21,570 bases of DNA from Nitriliruptorales bacterium. Its GTDB lineage: Bacteria; Actinomycetota; Nitriliruptoria; Euzebyales; Egibacteraceae. The stretch covers positions 1 through 21,570 of the forward strand of contig SLAO01000080.1 of NCBI GenBank assembly GCA_007126835.1, in the 5' to 3' direction. The position numbers and the translations under genes were made by a program. The notes under the pieces are model-generated. The model made no database searches. It was not told the origin of the DNA and saw nothing but the letters and a program-made list of their open reading frames with translations. The stretch's first letter is position 1. Each line of letters opens with the position of its first letter. Shown here in pieces: positions 1 through 7,371 of the stretch.

Positions 1-50
1 AGCACGACCAGCACGACCAGCACCCCGCCGCGACGGAGGAGGCGCCCTGA
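1..50 (+). CDS. C-terminal tail of an upstream gene (partial, product unknown)
   Basis: An open frame enters from the left edge and ends at TGA 48-50, giving a tail that reads HDQHDQHPAATEEAP. Its codons all end in G or C, as expected of a real gene here. The stop shares its A with the ATG of the next gene (TGATG), which suggests translational coupling. In actinobacteria the gene before this cluster is often rsmE (16S rRNA m3U1498 methyltransferase). That identity is inferred from synteny only, because too little protein is visible to recognise. The nine-base direct repeat AGCACGACC at 1-18 makes the His-Asp-Gln repeat. Confidence 0.4.
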   Translation, partial: HDQHDQHPAATEEAP

Positions 51-457
51 TGGCCAGCGTGTTCTCGAAGATCATCGCCGGTGAGCTGCCGGCGCGGTTC
101 GTCTACACCGACGACCAGTGCGTGGCGTTCCTGTCGATCAACCCCCTCAAGCCCGGGCACACCCTCGTGGTGCCCCGGGTCGTGGTGGAGCACTGGATCG
201 ACCTCGACGCGGCCACGTGGGGCCACCTGACCACGGTCTCCCAGCACATCGGCACCGCGCTGGAGCAGGCCTACCGCCCGGCCAAGGTCGGGCTGATGCT
301 CGCCGGGTTGGAGGTCCCGCATGTCCACGTGCATCTGGTGCCCATCTGGACCGTGCACGACCTCGATTTCGCCAACGCCGAGGCGAACCCGTCCGAGGAG
401 GCGCTCGACGAGGCTCAGCGCACCGTCGTTCAGGCGCTTGACGCGCTCGAGCGTTGA
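50..457 (+). CDS. HIT family protein (histidine triad nucleotide hydrolase)
   Basis: This is a 135-residue protein of the HIT superfamily, small cytosolic enzymes that hydrolyse nucleoside phosphoramidates, adenylated amines or dinucleotide polyphosphates. The diagnostic triad HVHVHLVP is at residues 91-98, and the middle histidines are the nucleophile region. The N-terminal half has the usual FSKIIAGELPAR and PLKPGHTLVVPR segments. A strong ribosome site, GGAGGAGG at 35-42, lies seven nucleotides before ATG 50 and fixes the start, although the frame stays open to the left edge. It lies directly before phoH in a typical actinobacterial RNA-processing cluster. The exact substrate cannot be told from sequence. 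Confidence 0.93.
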   Translation: MASVFSKIIAGELPARFVYTDDQCVAFLSINPLKPGHTLVVPRVVVEHWIDLDAATWGHLTTVSQHIGTALEQAYRPAKVGLMLAGLEVPHVHVHLVPIWTVHDLDFANAEANPSEEALDEAQRTVVQALDALER

Positions 458-491
458 CGATCGACCGCCCGTGCGATCAACTGCACACGGG

Positions 492-497
492 TACAAT
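492..497 (+). promoter_or_regulatory. Possible -10 box for phoH
   Basis: TACAAT at 492-497 in the gap between the HIT gene and phoH matches the -10 consensus at five of six bases. Transcription would start near 504, about 30 nt before the phoH start. No convincing -35 hexamer is seen 16-18 bp upstream. TTGACG at 454-459 is too far away (32 bp) to pair with it. Confidence 0.35.
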
Positions 498-535
498 CGA
501 GGGGGTCACCAAGTCCCCGTTCTGACAGGCTCGGA

Positions 536-1537
536 TTGCGCAGTTTCACCAGTGTCAAGACGTCCGTTCCCGCGCACCACTCGATGGTCAACCTCCTCGG
601 GACCGGCGATGAGCACCTGCAACTCGTCGAGAACGCCTTCGACGTCGACATCCTCGTCCGCGGAAACGAGATCTCGGTGTCGGGCCCGGAGGATGAGACC
701 CGGCAGGCCATCACCGTGTTCGGGGAGGCCGTAAAGCTCCTCGAGCAAGGCCAGGGTCTCGATGCGTCCGGGGTCCAAGCCGCGATCCGCATGGTCCGCG
801 ACGCCGACCACCCCAGCCCCTCGGAGGTGCTGGGGGACGAGGCCCTGTCCCACCGCGGTCGAGCGATCCGTCCCAAGACCGTGGGCCAGAAGCGCTACCT
901 CGACGCCATCCGCGAGAACACCGTGGTCTTTGGCATCGGCCCGGCGGGCACCGGCAAGACCTACCTGGCGATGGCGATGGCCGTGCTGGCGATGCGCCGC
1001 CGGGAGGTCAACCGGATCATCCTGACGCGGCCGGCGGTGGAGGCCGGCGAGCGGTTGGGCTTCCTGCCCGGCACGTTGGGCGAGAAGATCGACCCGTACC
1101 TGCGCCCGCTGTTCGACGCGCTGCATGACATGATGGACGCCGAGCAACTCGCGATGCACAGCGAGCGCGGCACGATCGAGGTCGCGCCGCTGGCGTTCAT
1201 GCGGGGCCGGACGCTCAACGACAGCTTCGTCGTGCTCGACGAGGCGCAGAACACCACGCCCGAGCAGATGAAGATGTTCCTCACCCGGCTGGGCTTCGGG
1301 TCCAAGGCGATCGTCACCGGCGACGTGACGCAGGTGGACCTGCCCAAGGGCCGCCACTCGGGCCTGCGGGTCGTGCGCCAGATCCTCGGGGACATCGACG
1401 GCGTCGCGTTCTGCGAGCTGACGGGAGACGACGTCGTGCGGCACCGCATCGTCCAGGAGATCGTCGAGGCGTACAACCGGTTCGATGACGAGCAGGACGG
1501 GGAGGAGGGCCAGGAGGGTGACCGCTCAGCGGTCTGA
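536..1537 (+). CDS. phoH: PhoH family ATPase (PhoH/YbeZ-like)
   Basis: A 333-residue cytosolic P-loop ATPase of the PhoH family, which in bacteria works with YbeY in rRNA processing and RNA quality control. The N-terminal KH-like region (about 10-90) contains HHSMVNLLG. Walker A GPAGTGKT is at 135-142, Walker B VVLDEAQN at 232-239, and the family's TGDVTQVDLP follows at 261-270. I place the start at TTG 536: it is the only start-type codon that keeps the conserved beginning VPAHHSM. The next, ATG 584, would cut into the domain. Its ribosome site is weak (AGG at 527-529). It is followed 36 nt later by ybeY, as in most bacteria. The name phoH is historical, and a phosphate-starvation role is not implied. 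Confidence 0.92.
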   Translation: MRSFTSVKTSVPAHHSMVNLLGTGDEHLQLVENAFDVDILVRGNEISVSGPEDETRQAITVFGEAVKLLEQGQGLDASGVQAAIRMVRDADHPSPSEVLGDEALSHRGRAIRPKTVGQKRYLDAIRENTVVFGIGPAGTGKTYLAMAMAVLAMRRREVNRIILTRPAVEAGERLGFLPGTLGEKIDPYLRPLFDALHDMMDAEQLAMHSERGTIEVAPLAFMRGRTLNDSFVVLDEAQNTTPEQMKMFLTRLGFGSKAIVTGDVTQVDLPKGRHSGLRVVRQILGDIDGVAFCELTGDDVVRHRIVQEIVEAYNRFDDEQDGEEGQEGDRSAV

Positions 1538-1573
1538 CCACCGGCCTGTGTGGCGCTGGCGCCAGGGTCGACC

Positions 1574-2119
1574 ATGACGGTGTTCGTCGCCGACGAGCGC
1601 GACGGCGTCGCGGGGCGAGCTGACCGTGGGGTGCTTGCCGGCGAGGCCGAAAGCGAGACCCACAGCCAGGCCCAAACCCAGGCCCGCGGCGAGGTCCTCG
1701 TCGACCTCGAGCGCCTGCGAGGGTTGGCCCAGTTCGTCGCGGCCGATCGCCGGGTGCCCGCCGACATGGCGCTGTCGGTGCTGTGCGTTCCCACCTCGGC
1801 GATGGCCGAGCTCAACCGGGTGCACATGGGCGGCGAGGGCCCCACCGACGTGCTGGCATTTCCCATGGACATGCCTGGCGAGACGATGCCGGGCGAGCCT
1901 GCCGTGCTCGGCGACGTGGTGCTGTGCCCCGAGGTGGCCGCCGCGCAGGCCGCCGACGCCGGCCACGACGTGTCCGCCGAGCTCGAGATGCTGGTCGTGC
2001 ATGGCATCCTGCACCTGCTCGGCCATGACCACGCCGAGGAGTCCGAGCATCGCGAGATGACCGAACTGACCGAGCGCCTGCTGGCTGACTGGCGGGCGCG
2101 ATCCGGGAGCCAACCGTGA
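1574..2119 (+). CDS. ybeY: Endoribonuclease YbeY (rRNA maturation factor)
   Basis: YbeY is a single-strand-specific metallo-endoribonuclease that matures the 3' end of 16S rRNA and takes part in ribosome quality control. The zinc motif H-x3-H-x5-H is intact: HGILHLLGHDH with H143, H147 and H153. The upstream GPTDVLAFPMD segment (89-99) is also typical. I choose ATG 1574 because AGGG at 1564-1567 sits six nucleotides before it; GTG 1550 would add MALAPGST without a clear ribosome site. From 1574 the protein has 181 residues. Residues about 12-40 form an unusual Ala/Glu/Gln-rich insertion (LAGEAESETHSQAQTQARGE) between the first strand and first helix. The stop overlaps the next start (GTGA). 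Confidence 0.92.
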   Translation: MTVFVADERDGVAGRADRGVLAGEAESETHSQAQTQARGEVLVDLERLRGLAQFVAADRRVPADMALSVLCVPTSAMAELNRVHMGGEGPTDVLAFPMDMPGETMPGEPAVLGDVVLCPEVAAAQAADAGHDVSAELEMLVVHGILHLLGHDHAEESEHREMTELTERLLADWRARSGSQP

Positions 2120-3396
2120 CCCAGGCGGGGATCGTCGGCCTGGCCGTGGCCGTCGTGCTGCTGGGGCTGGCCGCGCTGGCCAGCGCCGCGCAGGCGTCGC
2201 TGGCTCGGATGACGCTGCCCACCGCGATGAAGCTGGCGGCTGACGGGCGGCGGGGCGGCGACGCCCTCGTGGCGCTGATGGAGCATCCCGCGCGCACCGC
2301 CAGCCGTATCGCGTTGCTGGGGCTTGCCTCGCAGGCCACCGGGGTCGCGCTGGTGACCTGGGTGCTGCTCGGGCTGCTGCAGCCGCTGCCGGCGGTGGCG
2401 CTGGCTGCGGTGGCCGCGACGGTGGTCTTGTACGTGGGAGCGGAGGTGGCGCCCAAGACCGTGGCGTTGCAGCGCACCGAGCAGGTGGCGCTGGCCATCG
2501 GGCCGCTGGTCGCCGCGCTGGCTCGACCGCTGGGACCGCTGGCGTCGGCTTTGATCGTGGTGGGCAACTGGGTCGCGCCTGGCCGCGGCCTTGAGGCCGG
2601 CCCGTTCGTGACCGAGGAGCAGCTGCGCGCGATGATCGACGCCGCGGAGTCCGAGGAGGTCATCGAGTCCAGCGAGCGGCAGATGATCCACTCGATCTTC
2701 GAGCTCGGCGACACCGTCGTGCGCGAGATCATGGTCCCGCGGCCCGACATGGTCACCGTCTCGGTGGAGGACAGCCTGTCCGACGTCCTCGACGTGGTGT
2801 GGACCGCCGGGCACTCGCGCATCCCGGTCTACAAGAACGATCGCGACGAGATCGTGGGGCTGTTGTATGCCAAGGACGTCCTGCGCCGCCTGCACCTTGG
2901 CGGTCACGAGGACGGACCCTGGGAGGACCTGCTGCGGCCGGCGCACTTCGTGCCCGAGCTCAAACCCGTCGACGACCTGCTGCGCGAGCTGCAGACCCAG
3001 CGGGTGCACCTGGCCGTCGTCGTCGACGAGTACGGGGCGACCGCCGGGCTGGTCACGATCGAGGACGTGCTCGAGGAGATCGTCGGCGAGATCGAGGACG
3101 AGTACGACCAGGAGGAGTCGCTGGTCGAGGATCTCGCCGACGACCGCTGGCGGGTCGACGCCCGGTTGCCAGTCGACGAGCTCGCCGAGCTAGTCGCCGC
3201 CGACTTGCCCGACGCCGAGTGGGACACCGTCGGCGGGCTGCTGTTCGGCCTTCTTGGCCACGTGGCCGTGCCCGGCGAGCAAGTCGCCATCGACGGCGTG
3301 CGCCTGACCGCCGAGCGGGTGAAGGGCCGGCGGATCGCGAAGGTGCTGGTCGAACGCGTCCACGCCGCCACGGACGTCGAAGAGGAGGGCCGATGA
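2116..3396 (+). CDS. CNNM/CorC-type membrane protein with CBS pair (hemolysin-family transporter-like)
   Basis: This 426-residue membrane protein has three parts. A CNNM (DUF21) transmembrane domain spans about 1-155, with hydrophobic segments near 3-23, 63-88, 92-110 and 125-152. A tandem CBS pair (about 207-330) contains EIMVPRPDM and SRIPVYKN, followed by the VVVDEYGATAGLVTIEDVLEEIVGE region. A CorC_HlyC C-terminal domain lies at about 345-420. CNNM/CorC proteins are linked to magnesium efflux; the hemolysin label is historical. It lies between ybeY and era, as in most actinobacteria. The GTG start overlaps the ybeY stop by four bases, so the two are probably translationally coupled. Substrate is inferred from the family. 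Confidence 0.9.
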   Translation: MTQAGIVGLAVAVVLLGLAALASAAQASLARMTLPTAMKLAADGRRGGDALVALMEHPARTASRIALLGLASQATGVALVTWVLLGLLQPLPAVALAAVAATVVLYVGAEVAPKTVALQRTEQVALAIGPLVAALARPLGPLASALIVVGNWVAPGRGLEAGPFVTEEQLRAMIDAAESEEVIESSERQMIHSIFELGDTVVREIMVPRPDMVTVSVEDSLSDVLDVVWTAGHSRIPVYKNDRDEIVGLLYAKDVLRRLHLGGHEDGPWEDLLRPAHFVPELKPVDDLLRELQTQRVHLAVVVDEYGATAGLVTIEDVLEEIVGEIEDEYDQEESLVEDLADDRWRVDARLPVDELAELVAADLPDAEWDTVGGLLFGLLGHVAVPGEQVAIDGVRLTAERVKGRRIAKVLVERVHAATDVEEEGR

Positions 3397-3818
3397 CGAT
3401 CGAGGACCCCATAGAAGCGCCGACGGACGCGGAGCTGCTCGACCTGGCCCGCGCCGCGCGGGCGACGGCCTACGCCCCGTACTCACGGTTCCGGGTCGGC
3501 GCGGCGGTGGCCACCGCCGCGGGTCGGGTGTTCACCGGAGCGAACGTGGAAAACGCCAGTTCCCCGGCGGGCATCTGCGCCGAGCGGGTCGCCGCGCCCC
3601 AGGCCGTCGTCGCTGGCCAGCGCGAGCTGACCACGCTGGCGGTGGTGGGCGACGGCACGGGCCCGTGCACCCCCTGTGGCATCTGCCGGCAGGTCCTCTA
3701 CGAGTTCGCCCCCGATCTGCGCATCCTGGCCAGCGGCGAGGACGGATCGGTGCGCACCTACGTGCTCGGCTCGGACCTGCTGCCCGACGGCTTCGGACCT
3801 CGCCGCCTGCGCGCCTGA
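3393..3818 (+). CDS. cdd: Cytidine deaminase
   Basis: A 141-residue homotetramer-type cytidine deaminase of pyrimidine salvage, converting cytidine and deoxycytidine to uridine and deoxyuridine. The zinc site is complete: C62-A63-E64 (ICAERVA), where Glu is the proton shuttle, and PCGICRQ with C95 and C98. The substrate segment PYSRFRVGAAV (29-39) and NVENAS (51-56) are typical. Start ATG 3393 overlaps the previous stop as ATGA, and GAGGAGGG at 3382-3389 is a strong ribosome site. It sits between the CBS protein gene and era, a common actinobacterial position. Functionally it could feed the same nucleoside salvage as deoC further along. Confidence 0.94.
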   Translation: MTIEDPIEAPTDAELLDLARAARATAYAPYSRFRVGAAVATAAGRVFTGANVENASSPAGICAERVAAPQAVVAGQRELTTLAVVGDGTGPCTPCGICRQVLYEFAPDLRILASGEDGSVRTYVLGSDLLPDGFGPRRLRA

Positions 3819-3982
3819 CGGGCATCGCACATGGCCGCGGCCCTCGACGACCCCCCGGGTGGGCGGCGCCAAGCTCGTCGCGGCGGCGGCACCCCTCCGG
3901 CCGGGCGGTGCCCACCTCACGGCCTTGCGGCGCCACCGTCCAGCCCGGCGGCGCAACCCTCACAGGGCGCTACCCTCACAGG
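3819..3982 (+). promoter_or_regulatory. cdd-era spacer with inverted repeats and a probable leaderless era promoter
   Basis: This 164 bp gap has GC-rich inverted repeats. GGTGGGC at 3858-3864 pairs with GCCCACC at 3910-3916. TTGCGGCGCC at 3925-3934 pairs with GGCGGCGCAA at 3947-3956 with one mismatch. No T-run follows, so they are not classical terminators. A 16 bp unit is then repeated head to tail, GCGCAACCCTCACAGG (3951-3966) and GCGCTACCCTCACAGG (3967-3982), ending exactly at the era ATG. TACCCT at 3971-3976 fits a TANNNT -10 box six nucleotides before ATG, so era may be transcribed without a leader. There is no good ribosome site. Confidence 0.5.
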
Positions 3983-4876
3983 ATGCGCAGCGGCTTCGTC
4001 TCGATCGTCGGCCGACCCAACGTCGGCAAGTCCACCTTGGTCAACGCCTTCGTGGGCCAGAAGGTTGCGATCACCACCCCGGTGCCGGGCACGACCCGCC
4101 ACGCGATTCGGGGGGTCATGCACCACACCGGCGACGAGGACGACGACGTCCAGGTCGTCTTCGTCGACACCCCGGGCCTGCACAAGCCCCAGACGGTGCT
4201 GGGGTCGAGGTTGAACGAGGTCGCTCGCGACCACCTCGGCGGCGTGGACCTGATCGTCTTCATGGTCGACGCCGCAGCCAAGGTGGGGCGCGGTGACGAG
4301 TTCGTCGCCGGGCTGCTGGCCGACGTCACCACCCCGGTCATCGCCGCGGTCAACAAGGTCGACCGGGTCAGCAAGGCGGCGCAGCTGCCCGCGCTGGAGG
4401 CGGTGGCCCGCCTGGGTGACTTCGAGGAGATCGTGCCGGTGTCGGCGACGACCGGCGACGGCCTCGGCACGCTGGCGGGGCTGATCACCGCCCGGATGCC
4501 CGAGGGTCCGGCGTACTTCCCAGCCGACATGGTCAGCGACCAACCGCTTGAGCGCGTCGTCGGCGAGATCATCCGCGAGAAGGCGATCGTGCGGATGCGC
4601 GAGGAGCTGCCGCACTCGGTCGCGGTCCTCGTTGACGAGATGGGACCCGGCGAGTCGGAGGGCGTGACCGCCGTGCACGCCGTCGTCTACGTCGAGCGCG
4701 ACTCGCAGAAGGGCATCGTCATCGGCCACGGCGGGGCGGTGCTGCGCGAGATCGGCGCGGCGGCCCGACGCGAGCTCGAGCTGGTCCTCGGCACCCGGGT
4801 GTGGCTCGACCTGCGGGTCAAGCTGATGAAGGAGTGGCAGCGCGACCCCAAGGCCCTGGAGCGCCTGGGCTACTGA
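3983..4876 (+). CDS. era: GTPase Era
   Basis: Era is an essential GTPase that binds the 3' end of 16S rRNA and assists 30S subunit assembly. The 297 residues match the usual length. GTPase motifs are G1 GRPNVGKS (10-17), G3 DTPG (62-65) and G4 NKVD (124-127). The C-terminal KH domain carries the GHGG loop (248-251), preceded by GEIIREK (194-200). I place the start at ATG 3983, right at the beginning of the G domain. The frame is open well upstream, but that part has no family similarity and overlaps cdd. The 3' end overlaps the convergent MFS gene by 7 bp. YbeY and Era act on the same rRNA end, which fits the cluster. Confidence 0.96.
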   Translation: MRSGFVSIVGRPNVGKSTLVNAFVGQKVAITTPVPGTTRHAIRGVMHHTGDEDDDVQVVFVDTPGLHKPQTVLGSRLNEVARDHLGGVDLIVFMVDAAAKVGRGDEFVAGLLADVTTPVIAAVNKVDRVSKAAQLPALEAVARLGDFEEIVPVSATTGDGLGTLAGLITARMPEGPAYFPADMVSDQPLERVVGEIIREKAIVRMREELPHSVAVLVDEMGPGESEGVTAVHAVVYVERDSQKGIVIGHGGAVLREIGAAARRELELVLGTRVWLDLRVKLMKEWQRDPKALERLGY

Positions 4877-6066
4877 CCGCGGGCCCGGAACCGGATCGCC
4901 GCAGCGAGCAGCATCCCGCTGGCGACCGTCAGCCCAGTGACCAAGAGCATGGGCACGGTGTAGGCGCCGGTCAGGTCTCGCAGCCACCCCACCACGCTCG
5001 GGCCGGTGGCGCGGCCCACGGCGATGGCGGCGCCCTGCACGCCCATCAGCGCGCCGAAGCGCGGACCGGCGAACCAGTCGCCCATGACCACCGTGCGCAT
5101 CGGGATGGTGGCTCCGAATAGCACCCCGAACAGCACGAAATGGCTGACCATCTCCCACCCGGAGGTTCCCCGGATCGCCAGCGCCATCGCCGGCACCAGC
5201 AGCAGCGTCACCCCCAGCAGCAGCTGCGGCGCCGGCCAGCGGATCGCCAGCCGCGGCACGAAGAACCGCCCGGGCAGGCTGGCCAGGCTCGCGGCCGCCG
5301 CCCACGTCGCCAGGATCCCCGCATCGAAGCCGGTGGCCTCGAACCGTGCCAGCCGGTGGACGTTGACGGCCTCCAGTGCGGCCATGCCCAGCGCGATCGA
5401 GCCGCTCAGCAACACGAACGACGTGGTGGTCGCGCGGATGGCCCGCCCGGCGTCCGATCTCGGCTCGCGGGCGGCTGTGGCTTGCGGCCGGGGGGCGCGG
5501 CGCAGCGCCACGCCGGCGGTGAACCAGGCCACGACCGCGACGAGCAGCCCGAGCAGCGCAGCGGTGGGTCGCCAACCAATGCCCTGGACCCCCAGGGTGA
5601 CCGCCGGCACGAAGATCGGTCCGGCCAGGCCGGTCAGCAGCGTCAGCGTGCCTGCGGCGCGATTGCGGTCGGCCCGCTCGAACCATTGCTCCAAGGCGAT
5701 GAACGCCGGGTCGAACAGCACCATCGCGCTGCCGGGCCCGATCAGCAGCCACCACACGGCGACGACCTGGGCGGGCGTCTGGGCCAGGGCGAACCCGACG
5801 AAACCGGTGCCCATGAGGGCGCCACCGAGCGCGAGGACCGCGCGGATGCCGTGGCGTCCGGCGAAGCGCCCGACCGGTACGACCACGGCGGCCCCGGCCA
5901 GCACCGACCCGCCAAAGGCCGTCGACAAGGCCGAGCTCGAGAACTCGCCGCCGGCGCCCTGTCCGGTGATCAGCACTGAGAAGCCGTACAGCACCGCGCC
6001 GAAGGCGACGCCGACGGTCAACGCCAGGGGATAGACCAGGCTGCGGAACACCGCGCGTTCGGCCAT
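4870..6066 (-). CDS. Major facilitator superfamily transporter
   Basis: A 398-residue polytopic membrane protein with about 12 hydrophobic segments and a polar central loop (about 195-215, ALRRAPRPQATAAREPRSDA) separating the two six-helix halves. The first helices contain VGVAFGAVLYGFSVL, and a VPVGRFAGRHGIRAVL stretch resembles the MFS loop 2-3 motif. Late GDWFAGPRFGALMG resembles oxalate/formate or monocarboxylate-type MFS proteins, but the substrate cannot be assigned. The start, ATG 6064-6066, is three bases after the stop of the nucleotidyltransferase-like gene, so the two are likely one transcription unit. The stop (TAG, minus) overlaps the 3' end of era tail to tail. No strong ribosome site is visible; coupling is likely. 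Confidence 0.85.
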   Translation of the reverse strand: MAERAVFRSLVYPLALTVGVAFGAVLYGFSVLITGQGAGGEFSSSALSTAFGGSVLAGAAVVVPVGRFAGRHGIRAVLALGGALMGTGFVGFALAQTPAQVVAVWWLLIGPGSAMVLFDPAFIALEQWFERADRNRAAGTLTLLTGLAGPIFVPAVTLGVQGIGWRPTAALLGLLVAVVAWFTAGVALRRAPRPQATAAREPRSDAGRAIRATTTSFVLLSGSIALGMAALEAVNVHRLARFEATGFDAGILATWAAAASLASLPGRFFVPRLAIRWPAPQLLLGVTLLLVPAMALAIRGTSGWEMVSHFVLFGVLFGATIPMRTVVMGDWFAGPRFGALMGVQGAAIAVGRATGPSVVGWLRDLTGAYTVPMLLVTGLTVASGMLLAAAIRFRARGQ

Positions 6067-6069
6067 GGG

Positions 6070-6573
6070 CTACCAGCCTGCCGGGAGCGCCAGCTCGGCA
6101 CGGACGCGGGCGATGGCCGCGTCGTCGAGGACCCGCTCGAGGCAGGCGGCCTTGGTCGGCTTGTACGCCCGGTACACCGCCCACCACAGCGCCGGGTCGG
6201 CGTAGGCGATCGTGACGCCGTCGACGTCGACGGTGCCGCCGGCGCGCATCGGCAGGCGCGCGATGCCTCCGGCGTGATGGAACGCCATGCCGCCGATCGC
6301 GTCGACCTCGACGCCGTCGACGCGCAGCCGGGCAAGCCAGGGACTGGCCCACAGGTCCGTGCCCTGCCGGGTCACGTCGACCAGCCACGACCCGGCGGCT
6401 GCCACCAGACGGTCCTCGTCGGCCTCGTCGACCTGCAAGTCGAGGTCACCGACCTCGTCAGTCAGGCCCAGTGCCCACAGCAAGCCACTGCCGCCGAGTA
6501 AGAACGCAACCTCGGCGCCGTGAAGACGCCGCCCCACGGTGGCCAACGCCGTTTGGACGTCGTCGTTCACCAC
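6070..6573 (-). CDS. Nucleotidyltransferase-fold protein (minimal NTase-like)
   Basis: A 167-residue protein with the signature of the polymerase-beta/minimal nucleotidyltransferase fold. The glycine-serine motif LLGGSG (25-30) is followed by D43-x-D45 (VGDLDLQV) and a third carboxylate at VEVDAIGG (D91). The active-site layout is complete, so it may transfer a nucleotide, but the substrate is unknown. AGGAGG (complement of 6582-6587) is eight nucleotides before GTG 6571-6573, which I take as the start. The upstream GTG at 6580-6582 overlaps the ribosome site itself. GTG 6568-6570 is an alternative. It is divergent from recO and precedes the MFS gene by 3 bp. No HEPN partner is seen, so a MNT/HEPN toxin-antitoxin role is not supported. 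Confidence 0.7.
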   Translation of the reverse strand: MVNDDVQTALATVGRRLHGAEVAFLLGGSGLLWALGLTDEVGDLDLQVDEADEDRLVAAAGSWLVDVTRQGTDLWASPWLARLRVDGVEVDAIGGMAFHHAGGIARLPMRAGGTVDVDGVTIAYADPALWWAVYRAYKPTKAACLERVLDDAAIARVRAELALPAGW

Positions 6574-6592
6574 GTGGGACACCTCCTGGCTC

Positions 6593-6598
6593 TAGCCT
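6593..6598 (+). promoter_or_regulatory. Probable leaderless -10 box for recO
   Basis: TAGCCT at 6593-6598 lies seven nucleotides before ATG 6606, placing the predicted transcription start at or next to the start codon. No Shine-Dalgarno sequence precedes the ATG on this strand. The same hexamer recurs before tRNA-Ile (21175) and the DUF433 gene (21388), supporting it as a genuine -10 form in this genome. The box lies in the divergent space shared with the nucleotidyltransferase-like gene. Confidence 0.5.
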
Positions 6599-6605
6599 GT
6601 GGCTT

Positions 6606-7331
6606 ATGGGGTTGTACCGGGAGCAGGGCATCGTCCTGCGCAGCTACAAGCTGGGCGAGACCGACCGTATCCTGCACATCCTGAGCCAGGGCCGCGGCAA
6701 GGTCCGCGCGGTGGCCAAGGGGGTGCGCAAGCCGGGCTCGCGCTTCGGCGGCCGCTTGGAGCCCTACGGCCACGTCGACCTGCAGCTGTACGAGGGGCGC
6801 AGCGGGCTCGACATCATCAATCAGGCCGAGCTGATCACCCCGTTTCACGAGGTCCGCAGCGACTGGACGCTGTCGGCGTGCGGCTCGGTGATGGTCGAGG
6901 CGGCCGACCGGATCGCCCAGGAGCACGAGCGGTTCCCGGCGCTATTCCTGCTCGTGCTCGACGGCCTGCGGCTGCTAGCCCAGCACCCGGCGCAGCCCGC
7001 GGTGGTGCTCGACGCCTTCTTGCTGCGCCTGGCGTCGGTCGCGGGCTACCAAGCGGCGTTGGACGCCTGTGCGTCGTGCGGTACGCCCGGCCGCCACGCG
7101 ACCTTCCACCTCGACCTGGGTGGCCTGCTGTGCGACGACTGCGCGCCCGCGGGGTCACAGCCGCTGGCCGACGGGGTGCTCGACGGCCTCCACGCGCTGG
7201 CGTCGAGCGACTGGGGCGTGACCGACGAGCTCGACCCGCGGGTGCGGCGCCTGTCGGGCTCCCTGGTCGCAAGCTACCTGACCCACCACCTCGGTCGGCC
7301 GCTGACCGCCTGGGACCTGGTGCCGAGGTGA
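6606..7331 (+). CDS. recO: DNA repair protein RecO
   Basis: RecO loads RecA on SSB-coated single-stranded DNA in the RecFOR gap repair pathway and anneals strands. The 241 residues are family length. The N-terminal OB-fold begins GIVLRSYKLGETDRIL (8-23) and continues with KGVRKPGSRFGGRLEPYG (38-55). The C-terminal helical part holds a four-cysteine zinc finger, C155-x2-C158 and C176-x2-C179. ATG 6606 is the natural start and appears leaderless. The uppS gene begins 40 bp after the stop, the usual order. In many actinobacteria recO follows era directly; here a two-gene minus-strand unit lies between. Confidence 0.95.
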   Translation: MGLYREQGIVLRSYKLGETDRILHILSQGRGKVRAVAKGVRKPGSRFGGRLEPYGHVDLQLYEGRSGLDIINQAELITPFHEVRSDWTLSACGSVMVEAADRIAQEHERFPALFLLVLDGLRLLAQHPAQPAVVLDAFLLRLASVAGYQAALDACASCGTPGRHATFHLDLGGLLCDDCAPAGSQPLADGVLDGLHALASSDWGVTDELDPRVRRLSGSLVASYLTHHLGRPLTAWDLVPR

Positions 7332-7371
7332 CCGGCGACGCGGGTGCCGAGACGACCAGAAGGGCGCACCG

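Noticed and set aside
454..497. TTGACG (454-459) as the -35 of the phoH promoter
   Set aside because: It is 32 bp from the TACAAT box, far outside the 16-19 bp spacing, and no -10 hexamer lies at the proper distance from it.
961..3009. Long antisense frames opposite phoH, ybeY and the CBS protein gene
   Set aside because: Arg/His/Gln-rich translations with no recognisable domains, typical shadows of high-GC coding DNA.
3665..3982. In-frame extension of era by about 106 residues upstream
   Set aside because: It overlaps cdd, has no GTPase-family similarity, and contains the inverted and tandem repeats of the spacer. ATG 3983 starts exactly at the normal Era N-terminus.
3819..3982. Rho-independent terminator after cdd
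   Set aside because: The stems are GC-rich but no T-run follows any of them, so only structure, not intrinsic termination, can be claimed.
6070..6573. MNT/HEPN toxin-antitoxin module
   Set aside because: The nucleotidyltransferase-like protein is longer than minimal MNT antitoxins, and its partner gene is an MFS permease, not a HEPN protein.
6580..6582. GTG 6580-6582 as start of the nucleotidyltransferase-like gene
   Set aside because: It overlaps the AGGAGG ribosome site. GTG 6571-6573 has the correct eight-base spacing.
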